DNA of 10,208 nucleotides from Methylobacterium sp. (GTDB lineage Bacteria > Pseudomonadota > Alphaproteobacteria > Rhizobiales > Beijerinckiaceae), in assembly GCA_021154065.1 (NCBI GenBank), contig JAJKJG010000049.1, positions 1 through 10,208 on the forward strand, written 5' to 3'. Positions 1 to 8,023 of this stretch are shown here, one piece after another (the first letter of the stretch is position 1; each line of letters begins with the position of its first letter). The notes under the pieces were generated by a model. The model saw nothing but the letters and a program-made list of their open reading frames with translations, had not been told where the DNA came from and made no database searches. The translations under genes were made by a program, and so were the position numbers.

Positions 1-466
1 CGACGACCGTTCCCGACCCGACCTCGGCGTGCGGGCCAACGACCGCGCCCGGATCGACCACCGCCCCGCGCTCCAGACGCGCCGCAGGATGAATGAACGA
101 GCCGGACGAGATCCCTGCGGCGTCGAAGCTCGATCCGGGGCGCGCCGCCGAAGGGTGGAGCCGCGCCAAGACCTGGGCGTAGGCGCGGTAAGGCTGGAGC
201 GCAATCAGGGCGATGGTGGCGGGAGGAACTTTCGCTGCGAACCGGCGGGCTACCAGGCAGACGCCGGCGCGCGTCGCGGCAAGCGCGTCGGCGTATTTGG
301 CGTTGTCCATGTAGGCAAGATCGTGCGGACCGGCGGCGTCCAGAGGGGCCACACCCACGATCTGGCGGGTTGGGTCGGCCGAGTCGGGGATCGGCGCGTC
401 GGCGATAGCGGCGATTTCATCGAGCGAAATCGTCGCCGCTCTGGGGAAGAAGACCGGCTCCGACAT
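1..466 (-). CDS. lpxD: UDP-3-O-acylglucosamine N-acyltransferase LpxD, 5' part (3' end outside window)
   Basis: LpxD transfers a hydroxyacyl chain from acyl-ACP to the amine of UDP-3-O-acylglucosamine, the third step of lipid A synthesis, in the cytoplasm. About 155 codons are present from the ATG at 464-466 and the frame is open to the window edge. Residues 1 to about 105 fit the N-terminal uridine-binding domain of the family (for example the stretch around [16 protein letters not shown]). From about residue 123 a left-handed beta-helix of hexapeptide repeats begins ([20 protein letters not shown]), as in other LpxD proteins. The catalytic histidine and C-terminal helices would lie beyond the edge. 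The start fits the usual family N-terminus, although I see no strong Shine-Dalgarno sequence. The gene lies 46 bp after bamA with no skp between them. It is probably cotranscribed with bamA, and fabZ and lpxA would be expected next. Confidence 0.93.
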   Translation of the reverse strand, partial: MSEPVFFPRAATISLDEIAAIADAPIPDSADPTRQIVGVAPLDAAGPHDLAYMDNAKYADALAATRAGVCLVARRFAAKVPPATIALIALQPYRAYAQVLARLHPSAARPGSSFDAAGISSGSFIHPAARLERGAVVDPGAVVGPHAEVGSGTVV

Positions 467-484
467 GGGCGGCTGCAATGTCGC

Positions 485-506
485 CGGAGCCGCCGCCGCG
501 GCTCCG
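485..506 (-). repeat. Perfect inverted repeat (hairpin) between bamA and lpxD
   Basis: Arms at 485-493 and 498-506 are exactly complementary over 9 bp with a 4-base loop and are almost pure G+C. The hairpin fills about half of the 46-bp bamA-lpxD spacer. On the minus strand no run of T follows it, so it does not look like an intrinsic terminator. It may stabilise the upstream mRNA end or tune lpxD expression; that role is inference. Confidence 0.6.
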
Positions 507-512
507 CGCCCG

Positions 513-3083
513 TCAGAACCGGGTGCCGCCGGAGAACCGGAAGGCCTGCGTCTTGTCCTTGCCCACGCGAACGCCCGTCGTCGGGTCGATGTAGCCCTCA
601 TCCTTGCTCAGGGCGATGGCGTAGTCGAAACGGAGCGGGCCGAGCGGCGAGTTCCACAGGATGCTGGCGCCGACCGACGACCGGATGACGTTCTTGTCGC
701 GCACCTGGATGCATTCCGGCTGCACGCTGCGCGCTGGGGTGGTGGCGGTCGCGGCGGTGAAGGCGGGAACCGTGCAGGGCTCGAAGCCTTCGAGGAGACC
801 ATTCGCGTTCACGTCGAAGCCGCGCGGCCCCTTGTAGCCGAACAGGGTGCCGGCGTCGGCGAAGACCGCGCCCTTGAGGCCAAGCTCGCGCGGGAGTCCC
901 CAGATCGGGAACTGCGCCTCGAGCGATCCGCCATAGTACGTCGTGCCGCCGATGGAGTTGGACGTGCTGTCCGCGATCGAGATGTCACGTGGGCCGAAGC
1001 CCGAGGGGGCAAAGCCGCGCACGAGCGTCGGGCCCAGGAAGAAGTGGTCGGTGAGGCGCACGTCGCCGCCGAACGTAGTGATTCCCTGATTGCTCGTCGT
1101 CCTGCCCAGGCCCTGGATGTGTCCGCCCTGGAGGCGCGCGACGCCCACGATGTCCTCGATGAACAGCTCGTGGTAGTAGCGAAGGTCGCCTGTGACGCGG
1201 AAGAATTTCGAGTCGCCGCCTAGACCGGCGACCTCCGGCTTGACCTCGACAAAGAGGCCGTTGTGGGGGTTCCTCAGGTTGTCGACGCCGTTGTAGCCGA
1301 TCGTCAGACCAGCCAGCGAGGTGAGGGTCTTGCCGGTCGACTCTTTGACCGCGATCGACGCTTCGCCGTCGTAGGCGCAGTTCGGATAGAGCGGCGTGCC
1401 GTCTGCGTTGACGGCCGTGTACCCGGCAATCGGAAGCGTGCAGTCGTTGAACGGCTTCTTGATAGTGTTCGGGATCTTCAGCTCCGACTGGTACAGCGCG
1501 TAGCGCAGCGTGATGCCGATCTCTTCCGTAATGGGAAACCCGAGGCGAAGCTGGCCGCCCGTCGTCCGGTTCTCGTACCGGGCGTACTTGGTCTGGTCGC
1601 TGAACTTCGAGAAAAGATCGATGCCCGCCGCTAGGCGGTAGCCGAGAAAATACGGCTCCGTGAACGAGAAATCCACGCCCTGGGCGTACTGGCCGAACGA
1701 TCCAGCGAGTTTGACGAACTGACCGCGGCCCAGGAAGTTCGACTCGCTGACCGAGACCTCGCCGATGAAGCCGTCCGCCGTGGAGTAGCCGCCTGCGACC
1801 GAGAAGGCGCCGGTGGGTTGATCCTCCACGTCGATGTTGACGACGACGCGGTCGGGCGCGGAGCCGGGTTCGTTGGAGATGCGGACCTTCTTGAAGTAGC
1901 CGAGACCGTTCAGCCGGCGTTCGGCGCGGTCGATCAGCACCTTGTTGTAGGCGTCGCCCTCGCCCAGGTCGAGCTCGCGGCGGATCACGTAGTCCCGCGT
2001 GCGGGTGTTGCCGCGGACGTTGACGCGCTCGATGTAGACGCGCGGCCCTTCTTCGACCACATAGCCGATGCTCACGGTCTGGGTCGCCGGATCGCGCTGC
2101 CCGGTCGGGCGAACCTGCGCGAAGATGTAGCCGCGCCGCGCCGCCTCGGTGGTCATTCGGGTCAGCGATTTCTCGACGCCTTCGGCGTTGTACACCTCGC
2201 CTGGCCGGGTCTCGATGCTGCCCCGCAGCAGCTCGGGATCGATGTCGGGGAGACGCGTATCGAGGCGCACGTCGCCGACCCGGTACTGCGGGCCTTCCTC
2301 AAGGGCGATCGTGACGATGTAGCCGCCGCGCGCGGCGTCGAACTGGGCGTCCGTCGAGAGAACGCGGAAGTCAGCGTAACCGTGCTTGAGGTAGTAGCGG
2401 CGAATCAGCTCCAGGTCGGTGTCGATCCGATCGGGATCGTAGATGTCGTTCGTCTTGAGGAAACTCAGAAGGTTCATCTCCGAACTCGTCATGAGTTCGC
2501 GCAGACGATACGACGAGACCGCCTGATTGCCGATGAACCGGATTTCCTTGATGCCGGTTTTGCCGCCTTCATCGATGGTGTAGACCACGTCCACGCGGCC
2601 GTTCGGCAGGTCGACCACGCGCGCTGTGATGGTGGCGCTGCCGCGGCCCGTGCGCCGGAAGATCTCGCGCAGCCGCGCCACGTCGGCATCGAGGATCGCT
2701 TGGCTCAACGGCCCGCGGGCCTTGGCCTGGACCTCGCCTTCCAGAACCTCTTTCTTGATCTTGGTGCTGCCCTCGAAGACGACCCGGTTGATGGTCGTGT
2801 TTTCGCGAACGGTGACGACCACGTTTCCGCCGCTGCGTCCGACGCGGACATCGGAGAACATGCCGGTCGCGAGAAGGTTGCGGCGGGCCTCTTCGAGCGA
2901 GCCGGAGCCGGTGCCGGTGACGTAGGAGCGGATCGTTTCCGCATCGACGCGGCTGTTGCCTTGAACCACGATCTGCTGCCCCAGGGCGGCGTCGGCCATC
3001 GTAAGCGCCGCCACCAGGGTCGCGCAGGCGACAGTCGCGGTCCTCGCCGATCCGCGGCGGCGCTTCATCGTCGTCGACATCAT
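513..3083 (-). CDS. bamA: Outer membrane protein assembly factor BamA (Omp85 family)
   Basis: BamA is the core of the BAM complex, which folds and inserts beta-barrel proteins into the outer membrane. The protein has 856 residues (E. coli about 810). A signal peptide covers residues 1-35 (KRRR, hydrophobic stretch, ending ADAALG before QQ). Five POTRA domains follow at roughly 36-95, 96-173, 174-264, 265-345 and 346-425, then the 16-strand barrel to the C-terminal Phe. The VRGF motif of Omp85 loop L6 is at 688-691. Two cysteine pairs sit in predicted extracellular loops (C548/C569 and C769/C791), and an EF-hand-like loop occupies 757-768. I chose the ATG at 3081-3083 because GAGACGG lies 7 bases upstream and a proper signal peptide follows. 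The frame is open further to a GTG at 3140, and a second ATG is adjacent at 3080. It lies downstream of rseP, as in E. coli, after a 220-bp spacer that may hold its own promoter. Confidence 0.97.
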   Translation of the reverse strand: MMSTTMKRRRGSARTATVACATLVAALTMADAALGQQIVVQGNSRVDAETIRSYVTGTGSGSLEEARRNLLATGMFSDVRVGRSGGNVVVTVRENTTINRVVFEGSTKIKKEVLEGEVQAKARGPLSQAILDADVARLREIFRRTGRGSATITARVVDLPNGRVDVVYTIDEGGKTGIKEIRFIGNQAVSSYRLRELMTSSEMNLLSFLKTNDIYDPDRIDTDLELIRRYYLKHGYADFRVLSTDAQFDAARGGYIVTIALEEGPQYRVGDVRLDTRLPDIDPELLRGSIETRPGEVYNAEGVEKSLTRMTTEAARRGYIFAQVRPTGQRDPATQTVSIGYVVEEGPRVYIERVNVRGNTRTRDYVIRRELDLGEGDAYNKVLIDRAERRLNGLGYFKKVRISNEPGSAPDRVVVNIDVEDQPTGAFSVAGGYSTADGFIGEVSVSESNFLGRGQFVKLAGSFGQYAQGVDFSFTEPYFLGYRLAAGIDLFSKFSDQTKYARYENRTTGGQLRLGFPITEEIGITLRYALYQSELKIPNTIKKPFNDCTLPIAGYTAVNADGTPLYPNCAYDGEASIAVKESTGKTLTSLAGLTIGYNGVDNLRNPHNGLFVEVKPEVAGLGGDSKFFRVTGDLRYYHELFIEDIVGVARLQGGHIQGLGRTTSNQGITTFGGDVRLTDHFFLGPTLVRGFAPSGFGPRDISIADSTSNSIGGTTYYGGSLEAQFPIWGLPRELGLKGAVFADAGTLFGYKGPRGFDVNANGLLEGFEPCTVPAFTAATATTPARSVQPECIQVRDKNVIRSSVGASILWNSPLGPLRFDYAIALSKDEGYIDPTTGVRVGKDKTQAFRFSGGTRF

Positions 3084-3223
3084 CAGTGGCCCGTCTCTTT
3101 TTTGTTCGTCGCAATTCGCGAACGTTTCAGGTCGGCGCACGCGTACTCCGACCCACCTGGTCCTGCAACGCTTCTATCCAGTTTCGGCCTCGATGCAAAC
3201 GCCGATGCCCGCACCCAGGCCGT

Positions 3224-3252
3224 ATTCTGGTCAGGCGTGGCCTCCGTGTCAC
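3224..3252 (-). promoter_or_regulatory. Candidate sigma-70-type promoter upstream of bamA
   Basis: The 220-bp rseP-bamA spacer (3084-3303) is the longest gene-free stretch and its rseP-proximal part is AT-richer than the surroundings. On the minus strand GTGACA (3252-3247, 5 of 6 to TTGACA) and CAGAAT (3229-3224, 4 of 6 to TATAAT) are separated by exactly 17 bases. Transcription would start near 3217, leaving an untranslated leader of about 135 nt. An overlapping GGAAC (3257-3253) resembles the -35 of envelope-stress ECF sigma factors, with CCTGA at 3235-3231 a poor -10. Both are matches by eye only. Alphaproteobacterial promoters are loosely conserved, so this is tentative. Confidence 0.3.
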
Positions 3253-3303
3253 GTTCCCATAACGGTGAATAGAGCCCTAAAGATTAACAACTCCTTTGTA
3301 TGC

Positions 3304-4467
3304 TCACGTCCCACGCGCGACGAACGACGCGCCCAAATGGACGATGTCGTTCCATGTGGCGAACAGCATGAGCATGACCACGATGGCGAGCCCTATGCGG
3401 AAACCGATCTCCTGCGCGCGCTCGCTCAGGGGCCGGCCCCGCACGGCCTCGATCGCATAGAACAGCAGGTGGCCGCCATCGAGGAGCGGGATCGGGAATA
3501 GGTTGATGAGCCCGATCGAGACCGAAAGCACCGCCACCAGGCTGATCAAGCCGCCGAGGCCGCCGAAATGCGCAACCTGGCCGGAGACCTGAGCGATCCG
3601 GATCGGGCCTGAGAGCTGGTCGGTCGATTCGCGCCCGACGATGAGCTTGCCGAGGTAATCGAAGGTCCGCTCCACCACGTACCACGTCTCTTGCACGCCG
3701 GCCTGAAGGGCTCCGAGCGGACCGTAGGTGATGGTTTTGATGTCGGCCTTGTCGCGCGAGGCCTGGAGGCCGAGCAGGCCGATGCGCTGCTTGCCGAACG
3801 GGGTATCCTGCTCCTTCAGGTCCGGCGTCGCGGTGAGCGGCGCCTGCCGGCCCTGACGTTCAACGACCACGTTCAGCGTCTCTCCGGCGCTCGCGCTGAC
3901 GATGCGCTGCATGTCCGTAAAGCTGGAGATCGGCCGTCCGTTGATGGAGAGGACAAGGTCGCCCGGCTGGAATCCGGCCCGCTCGGCGGCGCTGCCCGCC
4001 TGGATGGCTTCGATGCGCGGCACGAGGATGGTGCGGCCGGCGACATAGGCGATCCCGGCGAAAATCGCGATCGCCAGCAGGAAGTTGGCGATAGGGCCGG
4101 CGGCGACGGTAGCGGCGCGCTTGGCGAGGTTTTGGTGGTGGAAGCTGACGGCGCGCTCGGCCGCGCTCATGTGCGAAAGGGCGTCCGGGTCGGGCACGCT
4201 CGCCCCGTTCACGTCGCCGACGAACTTGACGTATCCGCCCAGCGGAATGGCGGAGAGCTTCCAGCGTGTGCCGCGGCGGTCGGTCCAGCCGATCAGCTCG
4301 CGGCCGAAGCCGATCGAAAACGCCGTGACCCCGATGCCACACCAACGGCCGACGATGAAGTGCCCGAATTCGTGCACGAACACCACGATGGTGAGCACGA
4401 ACAGGAAGGCGAGCAGCGTGACGGGCAGCGACGTCAGGGCTTGGCCCATCGCAGTCAGGAACTCCAT
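3304..4467 (-). CDS. rseP: RseP/MmpA-type site-2 protease (membrane zinc metalloprotease, M50)
   Basis: This is an intramembrane zinc protease of the M50 family. E. coli RseP cuts the anti-sigma factor RseA, and the Caulobacter homologue MmpA processes PodJ; the substrate here is unknown. The protein has 387 residues. The zinc motif HEFGH is at 32-36 in the first membrane segment. Residues near 76-82 (PLGGYVKF region) form the conserved membrane-associated loop. One recognisable PDZ domain spans about 150-215 (AGFQPGD, INGRPI). The third metal ligand lies in the NLFPIPLLDGG motif with Asp at 330. Further membrane segments lie near 121-144, 305-325 and 360-380. E. coli RseP is about 450 residues with two PDZ domains; this shorter form is usual in alphaproteobacteria. 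The frame extends upstream, but I chose the ATG at 4465-4467 because AGGAGA lies 5 bases before it and the upstream extension is arginine-rich sequence overlapping dxr in another frame. It starts 31 bp after dxr. Confidence 0.96.
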   Translation of the reverse strand: MEFLTAMGQALTSLPVTLLAFLFVLTIVVFVHEFGHFIVGRWCGIGVTAFSIGFGRELIGWTDRRGTRWKLSAIPLGGYVKFVGDVNGASVPDPDALSHMSAAERAVSFHHQNLAKRAATVAAGPIANFLLAIAIFAGIAYVAGRTILVPRIEAIQAGSAAERAGFQPGDLVLSINGRPISSFTDMQRIVSASAGETLNVVVERQGRQAPLTATPDLKEQDTPFGKQRIGLLGLQASRDKADIKTITYGPLGALQAGVQETWYVVERTFDYLGKLIVGRESTDQLSGPIRIAQVSGQVAHFGGLGGLISLVAVLSVSIGLINLFPIPLLDGGHLLFYAIEAVRGRPLSERAQEIGFRIGLAIVVMLMLFATWNDIVHLGASFVARGT

Positions 4468-4472
4468 TGTCG

Positions 4473-4478
4473 TCTCCT
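4473..4478 (-). promoter_or_regulatory. Ribosome binding site of rseP
   Basis: AGGAGA on the minus strand ends 5 bases before the ATG of rseP. It is the best Shine-Dalgarno match in the window and settles the start against the longer open frame, which runs back into dxr. Confidence 0.75.
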
Positions 4479-4498
4479 CTCGATGCGCTCTTATGTAT

Positions 4499-5677
4499 TC
4501 AGGGCGAAGCCGAAGCGGCCTGCGGCAGACGCGCACGCGCGATCCGGCGCGCATCCCGGTCGATCTCCAGAGCGTCCTCGACCGTGGCGGGCGCATCGCG
4601 ATGCCGCGCCGCGCTCGCATCGCAGGTCGCCTCGACCAGGCGCGCAATGTCAAAGAACCCGATCCGGCCCGCCATGAATGCCTCCACCGCAACCTCGTTG
4701 GCGCCGTTGAGAATGGTCGGAGCGGCTCCGCCTTCCTGCAAGGCTTGCTTCGCCAGGGCTAGACAGGGGAACCGCTCCTCATCCGCCGGCTCGAAGGTAA
4801 GGCTCCCGATCGCCGCCAGATCGAGGGCTCGAACGGGAGGCGTGAGGCGCGCCTCGAAGCTCAGGCTGTGGGCGATCGGGATCTTCATGTCCGGGACCCC
4901 GAGGCCCGCCGTCACCGATCCGTCCCGCCAGTGGACGAGACCGTGGACAATGGATTGCGGATGGACAAGCACGTCGAGCTGATCGGCCCGCAGGCCGAAA
5001 AGGTGGTGCGCCTCGATCAATTCCAGCCCTTTGTTCATCAGGCTCGCAGAATCGATGTTGATTTTCGATCCCATCGACCAGACCGGATGGGCCGCCGCCT
5101 GGGCCGGCGTCGCGGCGGCGATCTTTTCGCGCGGCCAGGTCCGGAACGGGCCGCCGGAGGCCGTCAGCGTCATCGAGACCACGTCCTCGGCCCGCCCGGC
5201 CCCGAGCGCCTGATACAGCGCGTTGTGCTCCGAATCGACCGGAAGGATCTCGGCGCCGAGACGCCGGGCGTTCGCCATGAACGCCTGACCGGCGCACACA
5301 AGGCTTTCCTTGTTGGCGAGCGCGATGCGGCGGCCCGGCTTGAGAGCCGCATAGGTCGGCGCGAGGCCCGCCGTGCCGCTGATCCCCGCCACGACCACAT
5401 CCGCGTCGCGCGCCGCTGCCTCCAGCACGGCTCCCGCGCCGGCTCCGCAGGCGATGCCCGAGCCGGACAGCTCCGACCTCAGCTCGGCCCCACCGCCATC
5501 GTGCGCCAGCGCCGCGAACCGGGCTCCAAGCCGCCGCGCGACCCCGGCCAGCGCGCGCGCATCCCGGCCGCCGACGACCGCGGCGACCTCGAACCGGCCC
5601 GCGTCCGCGAGCACGACATCCGCCGTCGAGCGCCCGATCGAGCCTGTCGCCCCCAGAATGGTGATCCTTCGTCTCAT
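4499..5677 (-). CDS. dxr: 1-deoxy-D-xylulose 5-phosphate reductoisomerase (Dxr/IspC)
   Basis: Dxr converts 1-deoxy-D-xylulose 5-phosphate to 2-C-methyl-D-erythritol 4-phosphate with NADPH, the committed step of the non-mevalonate isoprenoid pathway, and is the fosmidomycin target. The protein has 392 residues, normal for the family. It opens with the NADPH-binding GATGSIG at 9-15. ALANKES lies at 119-125. The metal ligands are D148 and E150 in PVDSEHNALYQ and E219 in MNKGLELIEA, matching E. coli D150, E152 and E231. The active-site lid carries HPVWSMG at 197-203, whose Trp matches E. coli W212, and VHPQSIVHG follows at 238-246. The frame is open far upstream through cdsA, but the ATG at 5675-5677 gives the normal family N-terminus 11 bp after the cdsA stop. 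The Shine-Dalgarno is weak, so translation is probably coupled to cdsA. Its isoprenoid product feeds UppS, encoded two genes upstream. Confidence 0.97.
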   Translation of the reverse strand: MRRRITILGATGSIGRSTADVVLADAGRFEVAAVVGGRDARALAGVARRLGARFAALAHDGGGAELRSELSGSGIACGAGAGAVLEAAARDADVVVAGISGTAGLAPTYAALKPGRRIALANKESLVCAGQAFMANARRLGAEILPVDSEHNALYQALGAGRAEDVVSMTLTASGGPFRTWPREKIAAATPAQAAAHPVWSMGSKINIDSASLMNKGLELIEAHHLFGLRADQLDVLVHPQSIVHGLVHWRDGSVTAGLGVPDMKIPIAHSLSFEARLTPPVRALDLAAIGSLTFEPADEERFPCLALAKQALQEGGAAPTILNGANEVAVEAFMAGRIGFFDIARLVEATCDASAARHRDAPATVEDALEIDRDARRIARARLPQAASASP

Positions 5678-5688
5678 GCCGATCCGCT

Positions 5689-6609
5689 TCAACCCCGCGC
5701 CGGTTGCGCGGCCAACGCCAGCATCAACGCGGCAAAGAGCGCGACGGGCCAAAAGGCGTCGAGGCGATCCATCACGCCGCCATGCCCCGGGATGAGCCAG
5801 CCCGAGTCCTTGATGTCGAAGGCACGTTTCATGGCGGACTCGGCAAGATCGCCCAGTTGGCCCGCAACCGAGGCGGCGGCGGAGACCAGGAGGACGAGCC
5901 AAAGACTCCCGGCTGACGGTCCGCCCCAGCGTTGGCCGAGAACGACCACCAGCTCCCCGGCCAGCGCCGCGCCCGTCAGGCCGCCGAGAAAGCCGGACCA
6001 CGTCTTTTTGGGGCTGACCCTGGGCCACAGCTTGGGGCCGCCAAAGCGCCGGCCGGTGAAGTAGGCGGCGATGTCGCTGGTCCATACCACGGCGAACATC
6101 CACAGTACGCCCACGACGCCCGCCTGCGGGTGATCGCGCACCATCGTCGGCGCGAGCGCGATCACCGCAGCGTAGGCGAAGCCGGCGACGGCCCACCATC
6201 GATCGCGCGGACTCGCGCCGGCCATGAAGCCCGCGCCCGCCGCCGCGGCCGCGGCGAACGCGCCAACCCAGAGCGGAAACCGCAGCAGGTAGGCGAGGAC
6301 AAGGGCGATCAGGCCGGCGCCGAGCAAGCCTTGCAGGATCCGCCGCGGTTCGACGCGGGTCATCGCCGTCCACTCGAGGAGGATCACGAGGCCGGCGGCA
6401 AGCCAGAACAGGGCGAACGCCCAGCCGCCGAGCCATGTCACGAGCAGGGCGACGACGCCGAGGACCGCCGCCGAAGCGGTTCTCGCGCTCAGCTCCGACG
6501 AAACCTTCCCGTGCGGCGGGACGTGCTGAGCGTCCGGGGCGGTTCGTTCCGACGATGCCTTTCCGCGCGGCAGATGCTGAGGGTCCGGAGATCTCTCCGC
6601 GCCGGCCAT
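5689..6609 (-). CDS. cdsA: Phosphatidate cytidylyltransferase (CDP-diacylglycerol synthase) with duplicated N-terminal segment
   Basis: CdsA makes CDP-diacylglycerol from phosphatidate and CTP, the branch point for all membrane phospholipids, in the inner membrane. The protein has 306 residues and is mostly hydrophobic helices from about residue 45. The family signature is complete at 258-284: SAMKR, then IKDSG, then PGHGGVMDRLD. DIAAYFTGRRFG and SPKKTWSG earlier in the chain are also typical. The odd part is residues 8-42, a hydrophilic extension made of two similar copies (PDPQHLPRGKASSERTA and PDAQHVPPHGKVSSELSA) before the first membrane helix. The ATG at 6607-6609 lies one base after the uppS stop (TGACATG), which implies translational coupling. 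No alternative ATG exists before the membrane region, so the extension is probably translated. The duplication is not needed by the enzyme as far as known from the family. Confidence 0.95.
   Translation of the reverse strand: MAGAERSPDPQHLPRGKASSERTAPDAQHVPPHGKVSSELSARTASAAVLGVVALLVTWLGGWAFALFWLAAGLVILLEWTAMTRVEPRRILQGLLGAGLIALVLAYLLRFPLWVGAFAAAAAAGAGFMAGASPRDRWWAVAGFAYAAVIALAPTMVRDHPQAGVVGVLWMFAVVWTSDIAAYFTGRRFGGPKLWPRVSPKKTWSGFLGGLTGAALAGELVVVLGQRWGGPSAGSLWLVLLVSAAASVAGQLGDLAESAMKRAFDIKDSGWLIPGHGGVMDRLDAFWPVALFAALMLALAAQPARG
6484..6588 (-). repeat. Imperfect tandem duplication in the 5' end of cdsA
   Basis: Two adjacent in-frame units, 6538-6588 (51 bp) and 6484-6537 (54 bp), encode near-identical peptides. 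Alignment needs one codon gap, and differences include several silent third-position changes (CAT/CAC, GGA/GGG). Shared codons include those for Pro-Asp, Gln-His, Gly-Lys and Ser-Ser-Glu. The silent changes suggest either an old duplication kept as peptide or two copies of a dispersed element. Confidence 0.7.
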
Positions 6610-6610
6610 G

Positions 6611-7396
6611 TCAGACGGCCTTGGCGCTCAAGCCGCCGAAGCGGCGGTCGCGCCGGTAAAACTCGTCGATGGCGGCCTGGAACGTCTCGTGATTGAAGTC
6701 GGGCCAATAGTCCGGGACGAACACGAACTCGGCGTAGGCCGTCTGCCAGGTCAGAAAATTCGAGACCCGCTGCTCGCCCGAGGTGCGGATCACGAGGTCG
6801 GGGTCCGGGATGCCGCACGTGTCGAGCAGGCCCTCGATCGTCTCCGTGTCGATGCGTTCGAGATCGAGGACGCCGGCCTTGACCTGCCGGGCGAGGGCCT
6901 GCACGGCCCGCACGATCTCCTGCCGTCCGCCGTAGTTGAAGGCCACCACCAGCGTCAGCCGATCGTTGCGGCGGGTCAGATCCTCGGCTTCGTTGAGAAG
7001 CGCGCGGATATCAGGCGCGAGCCCGTGACGCTCACCGATGATCTTCACCTGCACGTTGCTGGCGTGAAGGTCCGCAAGGTCGTTGCGGATGAACCGCTTC
7101 AGCAGGCCCATGAGGTCCGAGACCTCCTGAGCCGGGCGGCGCCAGTTCTCGGACGAGAAGCTGTAGATCGTGAGATAACGGACTCCGAGGTCGATCGCCG
7201 ACCGGACCGCGCGCCGGACGGCCTCGACGCCCCGCCGATGGCCTTCGACGCGGGGCAGCCCGCGCCGCGCGGCCCAGCGGCCGTTGCCATCCATGATGAT
7301 CGCGACGTGGCGCGGGGCCGGCAGCACGGTAGAAGGACCGGACGGAGCGGCTGCGGCCGAGATTTCGGGTTTCGACATGTCGCGCTTTAAGCTCAT
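6611..7396 (-). CDS. uppS: Isoprenyl transferase (undecaprenyl diphosphate synthase, cis-prenyltransferase)
   Basis: UppS condenses isopentenyl diphosphate units onto farnesyl diphosphate in cis to make undecaprenyl diphosphate, the lipid carrier for peptidoglycan and O-antigen. The protein has 261 residues. The diagnostic motif [13 protein letters not shown] lies at 30-42, with catalytic Asp36. [11 protein letters not shown] is at 79-88. The diphosphate and magnesium-binding region [15 protein letters not shown] runs from 204, followed by AYAEFVF. These match the family well. The ATG at 7394-7396 lies 9 bp after the frr stop. An in-frame ATG at 7378 (residue 7) is an equally plausible start, since neither has a clear Shine-Dalgarno and the first 25 residues are variable. 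The gene ends one base before cdsA, which makes the membrane phospholipid precursor. Confidence 0.97.
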   Translation of the reverse strand: MSLKRDMSKPEISAAAAPSGPSTVLPAPRHVAIIMDGNGRWAARRGLPRVEGHRRGVEAVRRAVRSAIDLGVRYLTIYSFSSENWRRPAQEVSDLMGLLKRFIRNDLADLHASNVQVKIIGERHGLAPDIRALLNEAEDLTRRNDRLTLVVAFNYGGRQEIVRAVQALARQVKAGVLDLERIDTETIEGLLDTCGIPDPDLVIRTSGEQRVSNFLTWQTAYAEFVFVPDYWPDFNHETFQAAIDEFYRRDRRFGGLSAKAV

Positions 7397-7400
7397 GCGG

Positions 7401-7415
7401 GCAGGTTAGACCTGC
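7401..7415 (-). repeat. Small palindrome over the frr stop codon
   Basis: Arms 7401-7406 and 7410-7415 (GCAGGT/ACCTGC) are exactly complementary with a 3-base loop. They cover the frr stop and most of the 9-bp frr-uppS spacer, just before the uppS ATG. It might affect coupling between the two genes, but a 6-bp palindrome can easily arise by chance in sequence this GC-rich. Confidence 0.35.
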
Positions 7416-7969
7416 ATGATCTCTTTTTCCTTACTCGCGAGGAGCGAGTCGATTTCCCCAATCGATTGGTCGGTCGCCTTCTGGACCTGCTCTTCCTGAC
7501 GGCGCTCGTCGTCCTCGCTCATCGCGCCGTCCTTCTTGAGCTTCTTCAGGAGGTCGATCCCGTCGCGCCGAACGTGGCGGACCGCGATGCGCGCCTCCTC
7601 GGTGTATTTATGAGCGACCTTGACCATCTCCTTGCGGCGCTGCTCGTTCATCTCGGGAATGCGCAGACGAATGGTTTGGCCCTCGGTCAACGGATTGAGG
7701 CCGAGGTCGGAGTCCCGGATCGCCTTCTCGACCGCATGCACCATGCTGCGGTCCCAGACCTGAACGCTGAGCAGACGGGGCTCCGGCACGCTGACCGTGG
7801 CGACCTGATTGATCGGCATGAGCGAGCCGTAGGCGTCCACCTGGAGCGGATCGAGAAGGTTGGCGGAGGCGCGGCCCGTGCGCAGGCTGCCGAGATCGTG
7901 CTTCAAGGCGTTGACCGCGCCCTGCATGCGGCGCTTGACATCGCCGAGATCGAAGGTCGTGACGGCCAT
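7406..7969 (-). CDS. frr: Ribosome recycling factor
   Basis: RRF splits post-termination ribosomes together with EF-G in the cytoplasm. The protein has 187 residues (E. coli 185). The N-terminal helix of domain I carries [12 protein letters not shown] at 29-40, a family hallmark. Domain II holds [16 protein letters not shown], and the return to the helical bundle carries [20 protein letters not shown]. The C-terminal helices are highly charged, as expected for a three-helix bundle. The frame extends to a TTG at 7993, but the ATG at 7967-7969 gives the normal length and has GGGGA 7 bases upstream. The gene starts 54 bp after pyrH, the usual pairing in bacteria. Its binding site is partly inside a small hairpin. 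Confidence 0.97.
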   Translation of the reverse strand: MAVTTFDLGDVKRRMQGAVNALKHDLGSLRTGRASANLLDPLQVDAYGSLMPINQVATVSVPEPRLLSVQVWDRSMVHAVEKAIRDSDLGLNPLTEGQTIRLRIPEMNEQRRKEMVKVAHKYTEEARIAVRHVRRDGIDLLKKLKKDGAMSEDDERRQEEQVQKATDQSIGEIDSLLASKEKEIMQV

Positions 7970-7978
7970 TATCTCATC

Positions 7979-8000
7979 CCCGATGCGAACCAAGATCGGG
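7979..8000 (-). promoter_or_regulatory. Hairpin overlapping the frr ribosome binding site
   Basis: Arms 7995-8000 and 7979-7984 on the minus strand (CCCGAT/ATCGGG) pair perfectly with a 10-base loop. The 3' arm contains three of the five bases of the GGGGA (7981-7977) that is the likely Shine-Dalgarno of frr. Pairing would partly hide it, which could set a low or coupled rate of translation. The stem is short, so the effect is uncertain. Confidence 0.35.
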
Positions 8001-8023
8001 CTTACGCTTGTGCACGGCGGTCA

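Noticed and set aside
485..506. Intrinsic terminator after bamA
   Set aside because: The stem is strong, but no T run follows on the minus strand, and lpxD continues the operon.
3084..3140. Longer bamA with a GTG start at 3140
   Set aside because: It would put 19 polar residues before the signal peptide; the ATG at 3083 has a binding site at good spacing.
1818..3272. Plus-strand open frame of 484 codons antisense to bamA
   Set aside because: It mirrors a highly conserved gene on the opposite strand, resembles no family I know, and long antisense frames are common in high-GC DNA.
3264..3300. CtrA-like site (TTAATCTTTAG) in the rseP-bamA spacer
   Set aside because: Only one TTAA half-site is present; the second half at the required spacing is missing.
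4468..4692. N-terminal extension of the rseP frame upstream of the ATG at 4467
   Set aside because: It overlaps the dxr coding end, is arginine-rich out-of-frame sequence, and a strong Shine-Dalgarno sits at the inner ATG.
5678..6436. Extension of the dxr frame through cdsA as a fused protein
   Set aside because: The Dxr family starts at the GATGSIG region just after 5677, and the upstream part is cdsA read in the wrong frame.
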